Made by a program: the position numbers and the translations under genes. This document shows positions 34,113 through 43,185 of a stretch of DNA of 64,000 nucleotides, piece by piece. The notes below the pieces were generated by a model. The model made no database searches and was not told the DNA's origin. It worked only from the letters and a program-made list of their open reading frames with translations. Position 1 is the first letter of the stretch. Each line of letters starts with the position of its first letter. The DNA is from Lacinutrix sp. (GTDB lineage Bacteria; Bacteroidota; Bacteroidia; Flavobacteriales; Flavobacteriaceae), in NCBI RefSeq assembly GCF_029238095.1, contig NZ_JAQWGS010000024.1, positions 78,568-142,567 on the forward strand, written 5' to 3'.

Positions 34113-36173
34113 ATGAAACACATTTTATTTATTTTCCTCTTGTTTATTTGTTTTACTATTCAGGCACAACAGACTGAATATGTTGATTTTAAAACTGTAA
34201 AAGCATCATTGTATATTGATTTAATCAAAGCAGAGGTTACCGGTTCTGTTGAATATAGTTTTGACATTTTAAAGGCAACAGATTCTATATTTTTAGATAG
34301 TCCAAACATAATCTATGACAGTATTGAAATAAATGGTTTAAATAATTTTAATCTAAATAGTGAAGCGATAGTATTAAATGGAATAGTAAAGAGAAATTTT
34401 GTTCAATCTAAAGATAATGTCATGGTAGTTAAGTATCATGTTAAACCCAAAAAAGCGCTGTATTTTATTAATAAAGATGAAGGAATTCAGGCCTGGACAC
34501 AAGGTCAAGGTAAATATACTAGCAACTGGTTGCCAAGTCTAGATGATACTAATGATAAGATGGAATTTGATTTAAGCATTAAAGCTGATTCAGATTATCA
34601 AGTAATTTCTAATGGACAGCTATTAAATATAGAAAAATCAGAAGGTTACAATACCTGGCATTACGATATGCAAAAGCCAATGTCAAGTTACTTAGTTGCA
34701 TTAACTATAGGCAAATACAATAAACAAGAACTTACTTCTAAAAGTGGCATACCAATAGAATTGTACTATTATCCAGAAGACTCTGCTAGAGTAGAACCAA
34801 CGTATCGCTATACCAAAAAGATGTTCGATTTTCTAGAAGAAGAAATAGGTGTGCCTTATCCTTGGCAAAACTATAAACAAGTGCCAGTAAAAGATTTTTT
34901 GTATTCTGGAATGGAGAATACAAGTCTCACAATTTTTAGTGATGATTTTATGATAGACGAGACTTCATTTGTAGATAAGAACTACGTAAATGTTAACGCT
35001 CATGAATTAGCACACCAGTGGTTTGGAGATTTTGTTACAGCTACAGAAGGTAAGCACCATTGGCTGCAAGAAGGTTTTGCGACCTATTATGCTTTGCTAG
35101 CAGAACACGAAGTTTTTGGAGACGATTATTATTATAATAGATTGTACGAATATGCAAAAGAGCTTATAGTTCAAGAGCAAGAAGATCAAGCAACAGCTTT
35201 ATTAGACGCAAAGGCGAGTAGTACAACGTTTTATAAAAAAGGAGCATGGGCTTTACACATGTTAAAGGAAATAGTTGGCGAGCAAGTGTTTAAACAAGCC
35301 GTTAAAAATTATTTAAACGCTTATGCTTATAAAAATGTAGAGACTCAAGATTTTATTACTGAAGTCGAAAAACTTTATGGACAGAATTTAAATAGTTTTG
35401 AGAACGAATGGTTACTAAGTAAAACGCTGCCATTAGCTAAAATGAGAGCAACATTAAAGCAAAATGAAAGTATTGCTTTTTTAGAAACCATAGAGCACTC
35501 TGCCTATTTAAGCTATAGAACAGACAATAATGGTTATGTGCCTTCAAGTTTGGTTACAGAGTTGCCAAAAGGCTTTTATACTGAAAGACTTGCCGTTTTA
35601 CGTGAGGCTTTAAAGAAGCCAGATTACCCAACATATAAAGATTTAATAGATGAAGCCTTTAATTCTAATGAAATTAAAACACGACAGTTACTAGCACAAC
35701 GCATACCTGAAGGTTTTAAAGCACAAAACGAGTCCTTATTAAAAGATGCTTCTTATTTAACTGTAGAATATGCATTAATGAATTTATGGTCTAAATTCCC
35801 AAAAGACAGAGCTAAATATCTTGAAACTACCAAAGAAATTATTGGTTTTAACGATAAAAATGTAAGGTGTTTATGGTTAACTTTAGCCTTAATAACACCA
35901 GAATATAATCCAGCATTTAACGATGTTTACTTAAGAGAATTAAAAGACTACACATCGTCTCAATATGGTTTTAAAACACGTCAAAATGCTTTTTCTTATA
36001 TTAACAACATTCAAATTTTTGATTTCGAAACTTTAGCTAATCTTATTGATGCCACAAATCATCATAATTGGAGATTTAAGAGTTTTGCAAGCGATTTATT
36101 ACAATCTTTGAGTGAAGACCAAAAATATAAGTCTATAATTAGTGATTTGCAGGAACAATTAAAAAACAAATAA
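34113..36173 (+). CDS. M1 family metallo-aminopeptidase
   Basis: Exported zinc aminopeptidase of 686 residues. Signal peptide MKHILFIFLLFICFTIQA|Q. The N-terminal beta domain (about 20-230) has typical GQGKYTSNWLPSLDDTNDKM. The catalytic domain has the exopeptidase motif GMENTS and the zinc site HELAHQW: H297, H301 and E320 are the ligands, E298 the base (19 residues separate H301 and E320, as required). The C-terminal helical domain (about 450-686) is of ERAP type. It likely degrades peptides in the periplasm. No other gene shares its strand closely except the patatin gene 62 bases downstream. Confidence 0.95.
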   Translation: MKHILFIFLLFICFTIQAQQTEYVDFKTVKASLYIDLIKAEVTGSVEYSFDILKATDSIFLDSPNIIYDSIEINGLNNFNLNSEAIVLNGIVKRNFVQSKDNVMVVKYHVKPKKALYFINKDEGIQAWTQGQGKYTSNWLPSLDDTNDKMEFDLSIKADSDYQVISNGQLLNIEKSEGYNTWHYDMQKPMSSYLVALTIGKYNKQELTSKSGIPIELYYYPEDSARVEPTYRYTKKMFDFLEEEIGVPYPWQNYKQVPVKDFLYSGMENTSLTIFSDDFMIDETSFVDKNYVNVNAHELAHQWFGDFVTATEGKHHWLQEGFATYYALLAEHEVFGDDYYYNRLYEYAKELIVQEQEDQATALLDAKASSTTFYKKGAWALHMLKEIVGEQVFKQAVKNYLNAYAYKNVETQDFITEVEKLYGQNLNSFENEWLLSKTLPLAKMRATLKQNESIAFLETIEHSAYLSYRTDNNGYVPSSLVTELPKGFYTERLAVLREALKKPDYPTYKDLIDEAFNSNEIKTRQLLAQRIPEGFKAQNESLLKDASYLTVEYALMNLWSKFPKDRAKYLETTKEIIGFNDKNVRCLWLTLALITPEYNPAFNDVYLRELKDYTSSQYGFKTRQNAFSYINNIQIFDFETLANLIDATNHHNWRFKSFASDLLQSLSEDQKYKSIISDLQEQLKNK

Positions 36174-36235
36174 ATTAGATTTTCATCTTTGCTAAAATTA
36201 ATTTAGCTTAAACTAGAAAACATAAAACGATACTT

Positions 36236-37162
36236 TTGAAAGCATTAGTAATATCTGGAGGAGGAAGTAAAGGCGCATTTGCTGGAGGCGTTGCTCAATA
36301 CCTTATTGAACAAAAAGGAAGAGCGTACGATATGTTTTTAGGCACCTCAACAGGTATCTTATTAGTACCACATTTAGCATCTAACGATATTGGTAAGTTG
36401 TATGATGTGTTTACTAATGTAAATCAAAATTCTATATTTAGTATTAATCCATTTGTTGTAAAAAAGAAAAATGGTAGAGAATATGTTTATATAAACTACT
36501 TAAGTACTATACTTCAGTTTATAAAGAGAAAACGTACGTTTGGTGAAAGTAAATCATTAAGAAAATCTATTAAAAAAAACTTTACTCAAGAAGAATTTAA
36601 TCGTATTCGTGAAACTAAAGAAGATGTAGTTGTAACCGTTGCAAATTTGTCTAAAAATAGAACCGAATATAAATCTATTAACGATTTTAGTTATGAAGAA
36701 TTTTGCGATTGGATTTGGATTTCGTGTAATTACATTCCTTTTATGTCTTTGGTAAAAAGAAATGGTTTTGAATATGCAGATGGAGGTTTAGGCTGTGTTG
36801 TGCCTATTAGAGAAGCTATAAATAGAGGCGCAACAGAAGTTGATGCTATTATTTTAGAAAGCGAAAATCTTGAATACAATAAAGTACTTGGTAAAAACCC
36901 GTTTTCTTTAATGATAAACCTTTTTGGGCACTTGCTAGATCAGGTTGAAAAAGGAGACATTACAATTGGTAAATTAGCTGCGTTACATAAAAATGTTACA
37001 CTAAACTTATATTATACACCAACAAAATTAACCGAAAACTCTCTTATTTTCAATAAGGTTTTAATGGAGAAATGGTGGATGGAAGGTTTTTTATATGCTC
37101 AAGAAAAGCATGAAGACGATAATCCTCTAAGTTCTACTGTACCAATTAGGCCAGAAATCTAA
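36236..37162 (+). CDS. Patatin-like phospholipase (TTG start)
   Basis: 308-residue patatin family acyl hydrolase. The oxyanion motif ISGGGSKGAFAGG (residues 6-18) is followed by the nucleophile elbow GTSTG with S38, and the catalytic aspartate D182 lies in ADGGLG, so the Ser-Asp dyad is intact. No signal peptide or beta-barrel, so it is cytosolic or loosely membrane-associated. The start codon is TTG: no ATG lies between the upstream stop and the glycine-rich motif, and the next ATG (residue 33) would remove that motif. Probably acts on phospholipids; substrate not known. Confidence 0.88.
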   Translation: MKALVISGGGSKGAFAGGVAQYLIEQKGRAYDMFLGTSTGILLVPHLASNDIGKLYDVFTNVNQNSIFSINPFVVKKKNGREYVYINYLSTILQFIKRKRTFGESKSLRKSIKKNFTQEEFNRIRETKEDVVVTVANLSKNRTEYKSINDFSYEEFCDWIWISCNYIPFMSLVKRNGFEYADGGLGCVVPIREAINRGATEVDAIILESENLEYNKVLGKNPFSLMINLFGHLLDQVEKGDITIGKLAALHKNVTLNLYYTPTKLTENSLIFNKVLMEKWWMEGFLYAQEKHEDDNPLSSTVPIRPEI

Positions 37163-37191
37163 CGATAGACTTTAAACTTCAAATCTTTACT

Positions 37192-37713
37192 TTACTGCCA
37201 AAGATTGCTAACTTCTTCTTTAATAAAGGATAATCCTGCATGACTTGGTGGAACTTTATCTATCATATCTTTTAAAATAACTTCTCTTAGTTTATCTGCA
37301 GAATCTACAGTATCACTCGTAGAAGCTTTTCTAATAAGTTGAATCGTTGCATTTTTTGAAGCATTAATAAGCGTCCAGCAATCAGTAGTCACATAAATTT
37401 GTTGCGATAAATTATGTTCGAATTCTTGTTCTATACTATTAGTAAGTAGGCTTTCGTAATCGTCTTTATTAGAAGATATTGGCGCTACTCTTGTTAAAAG
37501 TTTGTTTGGCGAAATGCGCTCCAAAAATAACGAAAAGCGTTCGTAAGCTTGTAAACGTTGTGGTAAAGCTTCTTTTTGTAATTGCTTTAACATTAAAAAT
37601 CGACGTCTATTATCTTCATTTTGAACATGCTCTCTAAAAAATAAAAAAGCTATGGCACCAACAATTAAAGAAGGGATTACAAACATGAGTAAGTTAAGTA
37701 ATTGGTCTTCCAT
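37192..37713 (-). CDS. Membrane-anchored protein of unknown function
   Basis: 173 residues. One N-terminal transmembrane segment (LLNLLMFVIPSLIVGAIAFLFF, about 5-26) is followed by a charged helical cytosolic domain (DNRRRFLMLKQLQKEALPQRLQAYERFSLFLERI). The rest is helical (EFEHNLSQQIYVTTDCWTLINASKNATIQLIRKAS). Homologous small proteins seem conserved in Flavobacteriia but I cannot assign a named role. Convergent with the patatin gene, 29 bases apart. Confidence 0.7.
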   Translation of the reverse strand: MEDQLLNLLMFVIPSLIVGAIAFLFFREHVQNEDNRRRFLMLKQLQKEALPQRLQAYERFSLFLERISPNKLLTRVAPISSNKDDYESLLTNSIEQEFEHNLSQQIYVTTDCWTLINASKNATIQLIRKASTSDTVDSADKLREVILKDMIDKVPPSHAGLSFIKEEVSNLWQ

Positions 37714-37892
37714 ATATATCGTCTTTAGGTTTTAGCAAACTTAATATGTTTTTAATTAGTGTACAAGAAAAACCGTTAATGGAATGAACACTGTTTTTTA
37801 TAGAATGAAAACGCTAGGAGGTAAAATGGTAGTATTTTTCTTATAACAACTAAAGTATATTTGAATTATTGCTATTACCTGTATTAATTAAT

Positions 37893-37929
37893 AATCGTCA
37901 GTTTTAGTAATACATTTTAACCGACGATT
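37893..37929 (+). promoter_or_regulatory. Hairpin before the DUF7619 gene
   Basis: AATCGTCaGTT / AACcGACGATT followed by TTTTTC, 27 bases before the ATG at 37957. It could be a terminator for unseen upstream transcription or a structured 5' leader. The upstream region (37714-37892) has no gene. Confidence 0.4.
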
Positions 37930-37956
37930 TTTCTAAAACTATTAAACCTTGTACTT

Positions 37957-39753
37957 ATGAAAACAAAACTACTTTTAAAATTTCTCTTCTGTCTATTAGC
38001 TTTTAATTTATCATTTAGCCAAAATACACCTTTACCAAATGGTAGTTTTAATAATGCTGTTGATATTGGTTTTTGGTCTGTAGCCTCAAGTAATGCAACA
38101 AAATCTTGGTTTAATGGTGGTTGTCAATCTCTTTTTGTCGATAACTTACCAAACAATCCTAGTAATTTAAGTACAACAATTACATCATCTGTTTTTAGTG
38201 TTGGTTTATCTGGAAATTACGAATTAGAATTAGAGTATGGATTAATTTATTCTGGAACAGCACCTATTTTTGAATTTATAGATTCCTCTAATGCAGTTAT
38301 TAGTCCTACATCAACAACAACAGTTGCTGGAACTTGTACAGATTGGCCAAATGCTAAAAATAGTAAATTAGTTTTTTCCAATTTAAGCTCAGGGAATTAC
38401 CAATTAAGAATAACCATACCTAAATCACAGTTTTTTCTAGATGGAGCAGCATTAGGAGCTTATAATCCTATAACTGTAAGCGGTAGTGTAAACAATGCTG
38501 GTTGTTCAAATAGTAATATGTTGAATAATTTTCCAATGAAAATTACAAATCTAGGTGATAACTCAACAGCTTACACATCAACCATAAATGGAAATTACAC
38601 GTTTATGTTACCCGAAACTACAGGGAATTTTTTAATAGAGCCAGTTTCTAGCGGAAATATTGTAGCTACGCCAAATAGTATAAGTTTAACAATTAACTCT
38701 TTTTCTAGCTCTTATTTAAATAATGATTTTTGTTTAACAAGTAATATTAGCGGAATAGATGTTGAAACACAATTAGTTGCCCAAAACCTGGCAAGACCAG
38801 GATTTGTTGCTAATTATAATTTAATTTATAAAAATAATGGCGATACCACAACAGGAAATGAAACTATAGTTTTAAATTTTGATAGTTCTAAAATAGCGTA
38901 TGTTGCTGCATCTGCTTCAATTACACCAACAAGTACATCAAGTAATTCTATAACTTGGAATTATAGTAATTTAACTGCTCTAGAAATTAGAAATATAACA
39001 CTATCTTTTAATGTATTATCTCCACCAACGGTTAATGGTGGAGACCTTTTAAGTTTTACAGGAATTATTACATCAGTTTCAGATGCTAATCCAGTTAATA
39101 ATAGCATTAACTTAAATCAAACCGTTGTAAATGCTTATGACCCTAATGATGTGTTATGTTTGAAAGGCGATGAGATTTCACCATCACAAATAGGAGACTA
39201 TTTAACCTACAGAATCCGTTTTCAAAATACAGGAACTGCTTCTGCTGTAAATATTTCGGTTAAAACAGATTTAGATGCAGATTTAGATTGGACTACGTTT
39301 CAGCCAATTTCTGCTTCACACGCTTACACAACGTCTATAACCAACGGGAATGAATTAACATACAGTTTTAATACTATCAATTTGGCAGATAGTACATCAG
39401 ACGAGTCTAATAGTCATGGGTGGATTTTTTATAAAATTAAACCTAAAAATACAACAGTTGTAGGTGATGCGTTTGATGCTACAGCAAGTATTTATTTCGA
39501 TTTTAATCCAGCAGTAGTTACAAATACTTATACAACTACTATTGTTTCACCTTCAACTTATGTGCCAGACGATAATTTTGAAAACTATTTAGAAACACAC
39601 GATGCTAATGCAAATGTAGTTACTGTTGGAGATCCAACAAGTATACGGTTAAAAGGTAATTCTTCTCTGTTATTAGCCACAAAATATTGTCTCATTTCTG
39701 GACCAATACTTTCTAGCCAATATCGTATATGTCCAACAATAGGAAAGTTGTGA
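37957..39753 (+). pseudogene. Secreted DUF7619/leucine-rich repeat protein, 3' end deleted
   Basis: 598-codon ORF. Signal peptide MKTKLLLKFLFCLLAFNLSFS|Q, then an N-terminal beta region, a SdrD/B-like repeat region (about 170-260), a conserved-repeat domain typical of adhesins (about 265-390: ARPGFVANYNLIYKNNGD) and the DUF7619 domain (about 392-530: YDPNDVLCLKGDEISP, DYLTYRIRFQNTGTA, SNSHGWIFYKIKPK). Such proteins normally continue VPDDNFENYLETHDANG into leucine-rich repeats and a T9SS domain. Here VTVGDPTS (to about 39642) is followed by IRLKGNSS..., which is antisense of another gene. The repeats and sorting domain are gone, so secretion by T9SS is probably lost. Confidence 0.8.
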
Positions 39754-39863
39754 CTTATTGTATGTTTTTTTTGAAAGACATCACGAATAGCTATAATTAC
39801 TAAAACAATAATAATCCAAAGCCACCAAGAGATTGAAGATAGAAAGTTAAGAATGGTATTCAT
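39642..39863 (-). pseudogene. FMN-binding glutamate synthase family protein, N-terminal remnant
   Basis: First ~74 codons of a GltB-like glutamate synthase family protein: one transmembrane segment (MNTILNFLSSISWWLWIIIVLVIIAI) and the very characteristic KKHTISHNFPIVGHIRYWLESIGPEMRQYF and EELPFNR. Full-length family members are above 500 residues with a large FMN and Fe-S domain. After FNRI the frame turns into LVGSPTVTTF, which is the reverse strand of the DUF7619 gene, and stops. The ORF track reports the chimeric 92-codon frame 39585-39863. Only the N-terminal part is real; no enzyme function is possible. Confidence 0.8.
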
Positions 39864-39997
39864 ATTTCAATAAAATTTCTCAAAAATAAGGATATTCTTT
39901 ATTTTTAGATAGCATATAGTAAAAAACAAACGTCTTTTTTTATATTAATTGTTTATAATTATTAATAAAACCAATGGGTTTAAACCTTAGCAATAGT

Positions 39998-40005
39998 TAT
40001 TTTTG
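39998..40005 (+). promoter_or_regulatory. Candidate -7 box of the uvrD-like gene (TATTTTTG)
   Basis: TATTTTTG matches TAnnTTTG and ends 22 bases before the TTG start at 40028. No upstream TTG at standard spacing. Confidence 0.45.
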
Positions 40006-40027
40006 AAGCTTAAAAACGTAAAGAGAT

Positions 40028-42367
40028 TTGGAAAAATATTTAAGTCAGTTAAATGAAGCGCAATATGAACCAACAGTCCAAAAAAATGGACCTATGATTA
40101 TTATTGCAGGTGCAGGATCTGGTAAAACACGTGTTTTAACCTACAGAATAGCTTACTTAATGAGCCAAGGCATAGATGCTTTTAATATTCTTGCTTTAAC
40201 TTTTACAAATAAAGCTGCCAAAGAAATGAAAGGCAGAATAGCTGATATAGTTGGTGATGGAGAAGCTAAAAACTTATGGATGGGAACATTTCACTCTGTT
40301 TTTGCTAAGATTTTACGTTTTGAAGGACACCATTTAGGGTTTCCAAGTAACTTTACAATTTACGATACCCAAGATTCTCAAAAACTTTTAGGCTCCATTA
40401 TTAAAGAAATGGGCTTAGATAAGGATATTTATAAAACCAAGCAGGTTTACAGTAGGATTTCCTCATATAAAAATAGTTTAATTACTGTAAAAGCATACTT
40501 TAAAAATCCAGAGCTTCTAGAAGCTGATGCCATGGCTCGTAGACCAAAAATGGGAGACATTTATGCAGAATATGTAAACCGTTGTTTTAAAGCTGGAGCC
40601 ATGGATTTTGATGATTTATTATTAAGAACCAACGAATTATTAACTCGTTTTCCAGCTGTTTTAGCAAAATATCAAGATAAGTTTCGTTACATTTTAGTAG
40701 ATGAGTATCAAGATACAAACCACTCTCAATATCTTATTGTAAGAGCCTTGGCAGACCGTTTTCAAAATATATGCGTTGTTGGAGACGATGCGCAAAGTAT
40801 TTATGCTTTTCGTGGAGCAAACATAAACAACATCTTAAATTTCCAGAAAGATTACGACAATGTTAAAATGTACCGTTTAGAACAAAATTACCGTTCTACA
40901 AAAAACATAGTAGGTGCAGCAAATTCAGTAATCGAACATAATAAAACCAAATTAGATAAAATAGTTTGGACTGCTAACGACGAAGGTGAAAAAGTAAAAG
41001 TGCATCGCTCTTTAACTGATGGAGATGAAGGACGTTACGTTGCAAGTACTATTTGGGAAGAAAAAATGAACAACCAATTGCTAAACAGTGATTTTGCCAT
41101 TTTATACCGTACCAATTCGCAATCACGTGCTATGGAAGATGCTTTACGCAAGCGAAATATACCTTATCGTATTTATGGAGGTACTTCATTTTACCAGCGT
41201 AAAGAAATAAAAGACGTTACTGCGTATTTGCGTTTAATATTAAATTCGGCAGATGAAGAAGCTTTAAAACGAGTTATTAATTTTCCAGGTCGTGGTATTG
41301 GGCAAACAACAATAGATCGATTAGTAGTAGCAGCAAATGAAACTGGCAAAACCATTTTTGGTTTATTAAAGGAGATTGATACTATCACTATTAATATTAA
41401 TAATGGTACCAAAAACAAACTAAAAGACTTTGTTACTTTAATTGAGAGTTATCAAGTATTAAATCAAACAGCAAATGCTTTTGACCTAGCAGAGCATGTT
41501 ACTAAAACGAGTGGTTTAATTAGAGAGTTTAATAAAGATGGAACACCAGAAGGTGTTATGCGACTGGAAAATGTAGAAGAACTCTTAAACGGTATCAAAG
41601 ACTTTGTTGAAGGCCAATTAGAAATAGCAGATTCTAAAGATGACTTGGCAGAATTTTTAGAAGATGTCGCATTAGCTACAGATTTAGATGGAGATAAAGG
41701 CGATCCAAATCATGTGGCATTAATGACAATTCATTCGTCTAAAGGCTTAGAATTTAATCATGTATTTATTGTTGGTCTAGAAGAAGACTTATTTCCAAGT
41801 GCCATGAGCATGAATACAAGAAGTGAACTAGAAGAAGAAAGACGATTATTTTATGTAGCTTTGACAAGAGCAGAGAAAAAAGCACATTTAACCTATGCTT
41901 TATCTCGATACCGTTGGGGAAAATTAGTAGATTCTGAGCCAAGTCGTTTTATAGAAGAAATAGAAGACGAGTTTTTAGATATCATTACTCCAATAGAAGA
42001 ACGTCGCATTAACCCAATGTTATCAGCAGATATTTTTGGTGATGTAGAACCTAATACAATAAGATTTAAAAAAGCAGTACAACCTAAATTTATTAAGAAA
42101 GTGGCAAAAAAGAAAGAACCTGTAAACTTTGAAATAAGTGCTCCAAAAAAAATGAAAAAAGCGTCAGAAGTAGAAATACCAGCAGATGCTAATTTGTTTG
42201 ATGGAGAACTTACCGTTGGAAATAGAGTAAAACACTTAAAATTTGGTAGAGGAGAAGTGTTAAAAATTGAAGGAAAAGGTGCAGATAAAAAAGCCGAAAT
42301 TGATTTTGAATTTGGTGGCTTAAAAAAGCTGCTACTAAGGTTTGCTAAATTAGAAGTTATAGGTTAA
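40028..42367 (+). CDS. UvrD/PcrA-type 3'-5' DNA helicase (TTG start)
   Basis: SF1A helicase of 779 residues used in repair and in clearing RecA or RNA polymerase. Q-motif LNEAQYEP; Walker A GAGSGKTR (K33); Ia LTFTNKAAKEMK; II FRYILVDEYQDTN; III VVGDDAQSIYAFRGA; IV YRLEQNYRSTKNIV; V VALMTIHSSKGLEFNHVFIVG; VI ERRLFYVALTRAEK. The C-terminus carries a Tudor-like domain (about 730-779: VGNRVKHLKFGRGEVLKI) found in UvrD/PcrA proteins that bind RNA polymerase. Start: TTG 40028 (MEKYLSQLNEAQYEP), placing the Q-motif at its normal distance; no ATG in frame is suitable. Symbol pcrA or uvrD not decided. Confidence 0.95.
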   Translation: MEKYLSQLNEAQYEPTVQKNGPMIIIAGAGSGKTRVLTYRIAYLMSQGIDAFNILALTFTNKAAKEMKGRIADIVGDGEAKNLWMGTFHSVFAKILRFEGHHLGFPSNFTIYDTQDSQKLLGSIIKEMGLDKDIYKTKQVYSRISSYKNSLITVKAYFKNPELLEADAMARRPKMGDIYAEYVNRCFKAGAMDFDDLLLRTNELLTRFPAVLAKYQDKFRYILVDEYQDTNHSQYLIVRALADRFQNICVVGDDAQSIYAFRGANINNILNFQKDYDNVKMYRLEQNYRSTKNIVGAANSVIEHNKTKLDKIVWTANDEGEKVKVHRSLTDGDEGRYVASTIWEEKMNNQLLNSDFAILYRTNSQSRAMEDALRKRNIPYRIYGGTSFYQRKEIKDVTAYLRLILNSADEEALKRVINFPGRGIGQTTIDRLVVAANETGKTIFGLLKEIDTITININNGTKNKLKDFVTLIESYQVLNQTANAFDLAEHVTKTSGLIREFNKDGTPEGVMRLENVEELLNGIKDFVEGQLEIADSKDDLAEFLEDVALATDLDGDKGDPNHVALMTIHSSKGLEFNHVFIVGLEEDLFPSAMSMNTRSELEEERRLFYVALTRAEKKAHLTYALSRYRWGKLVDSEPSRFIEEIEDEFLDIITPIEERRINPMLSADIFGDVEPNTIRFKKAVQPKFIKKVAKKKEPVNFEISAPKKMKKASEVEIPADANLFDGELTVGNRVKHLKFGRGEVLKIEGKGADKKAEIDFEFGGLKKLLLRFAKLEVIG

Positions 42368-42394
42368 AATAACTTTAGATAAAAATATCTAGCC

Positions 42395-43015
42395 ATGGCA
42401 GACTTAATTAAAATATATGAAGAGAATCCAAATCCTAAAGCGATTAAAAAAGTAATCGACGTTTTAAAACAAGGAGGCTTGGTAATTTATCCAACAGATA
42501 CTGTTTATGGTTTGGGTTGCGATATCAATAACTCTAAAGCCTTAGAGAGAATAGCAAGAATAAAAGGTGTTAAACTAGAAAAAGCTAAATTGTCTTTTAT
42601 ATGTTATGATTTGAGTAATTTAAGCGATTATGTAAAGCAGATAGATTCAAGCACCTTTAAAATTCTTAAACGTGCATTACCAGGACCTTATACTTTTATT
42701 TTACCTGGATCGAAGTCTTTACCATCTGTTTTTAAAAAGAAAAAAGAAGTAGGAATAAGAATTCCAAATAACAATATTACATTAGAGATTGTAAAAGCTT
42801 TAGGTAATCCTTTAGTGTCTACATCTATTCGTGACGAAGACGAAATTTTAGATTACACTACAGATCCAGAATTAATACTTGAAAAGTGGGATAATTTGGT
42901 CGATTTAGTTATAGATGGTGGTTATGGAGGTAACGAAGGTTCAACCATAGTAGATTTATCTAAAGACGAGCCCGAAGTAATAAGAGAAGGTAAAGGAAGT
43001 TTAGATATTTTTTAA
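42395..43015 (+). CDS. L-threonylcarbamoyladenylate synthase (Sua5/YrdC family)
   Basis: Makes threonylcarbamoyl-AMP from threonine, bicarbonate and ATP, the first step of t6A37 tRNA modification. 206 residues; single YrdC domain without the Sua5 C-terminal extension. Visible core: GGLVIYPTDTVYGLGCDINNSKALERIARIKG, LSFICYDLSNLSDY, LKRALPGPYTFILPGSKSLP, EVGIRIPNNN, LVSTSIRDEDE and GGNEGSTIVDLSKDEPEVIREGKG. The usual KxR and SxN sites are in these segments. It is 27 bases downstream of the helicase gene, so probably co-transcribed, though the functions are different. Confidence 0.93.
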   Translation: MADLIKIYEENPNPKAIKKVIDVLKQGGLVIYPTDTVYGLGCDINNSKALERIARIKGVKLEKAKLSFICYDLSNLSDYVKQIDSSTFKILKRALPGPYTFILPGSKSLPSVFKKKKEVGIRIPNNNITLEIVKALGNPLVSTSIRDEDEILDYTTDPELILEKWDNLVDLVIDGGYGGNEGSTIVDLSKDEPEVIREGKGSLDIF

Positions 43016-43132
43016 AAAATGAAAAAACCTGTAAACAATAGTACAAACTATGTTGGGTTAAAGCTTACGATTTAAATAAAAAACATTCTACAAAAGCACT
43101 TTTAATTGGACTTTTGCTAATTAGTTTTAATA

Positions 43133-43162
43133 AAAAAGCTCAACCAAAAGGTTGAGCTTTTT
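43133..43162. terminator. Bidirectional terminator between convergent genes
   Basis: AAAAAGCTCAACC-AAAA-GGTTGAGCTTTTT, perfect 13-bp stem, between the Sua5-like gene (plus) and the OmpA lipoprotein gene (minus). Confidence 0.92.
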
Positions 43163-43185
43163 ACTATGTATTAAAATCTAAAAAA

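Noticed and set aside
43019-43075. Small ORF MKKPVNNSTNYVGLKLTI after the Sua5-like gene, and a hydrophobic stretch in another frame
   Set aside because: Only 18 codons, and the second frame (KALLIGLLLISFNKKAQ) has no start codon and runs into the terminator hairpin; I see no gene.
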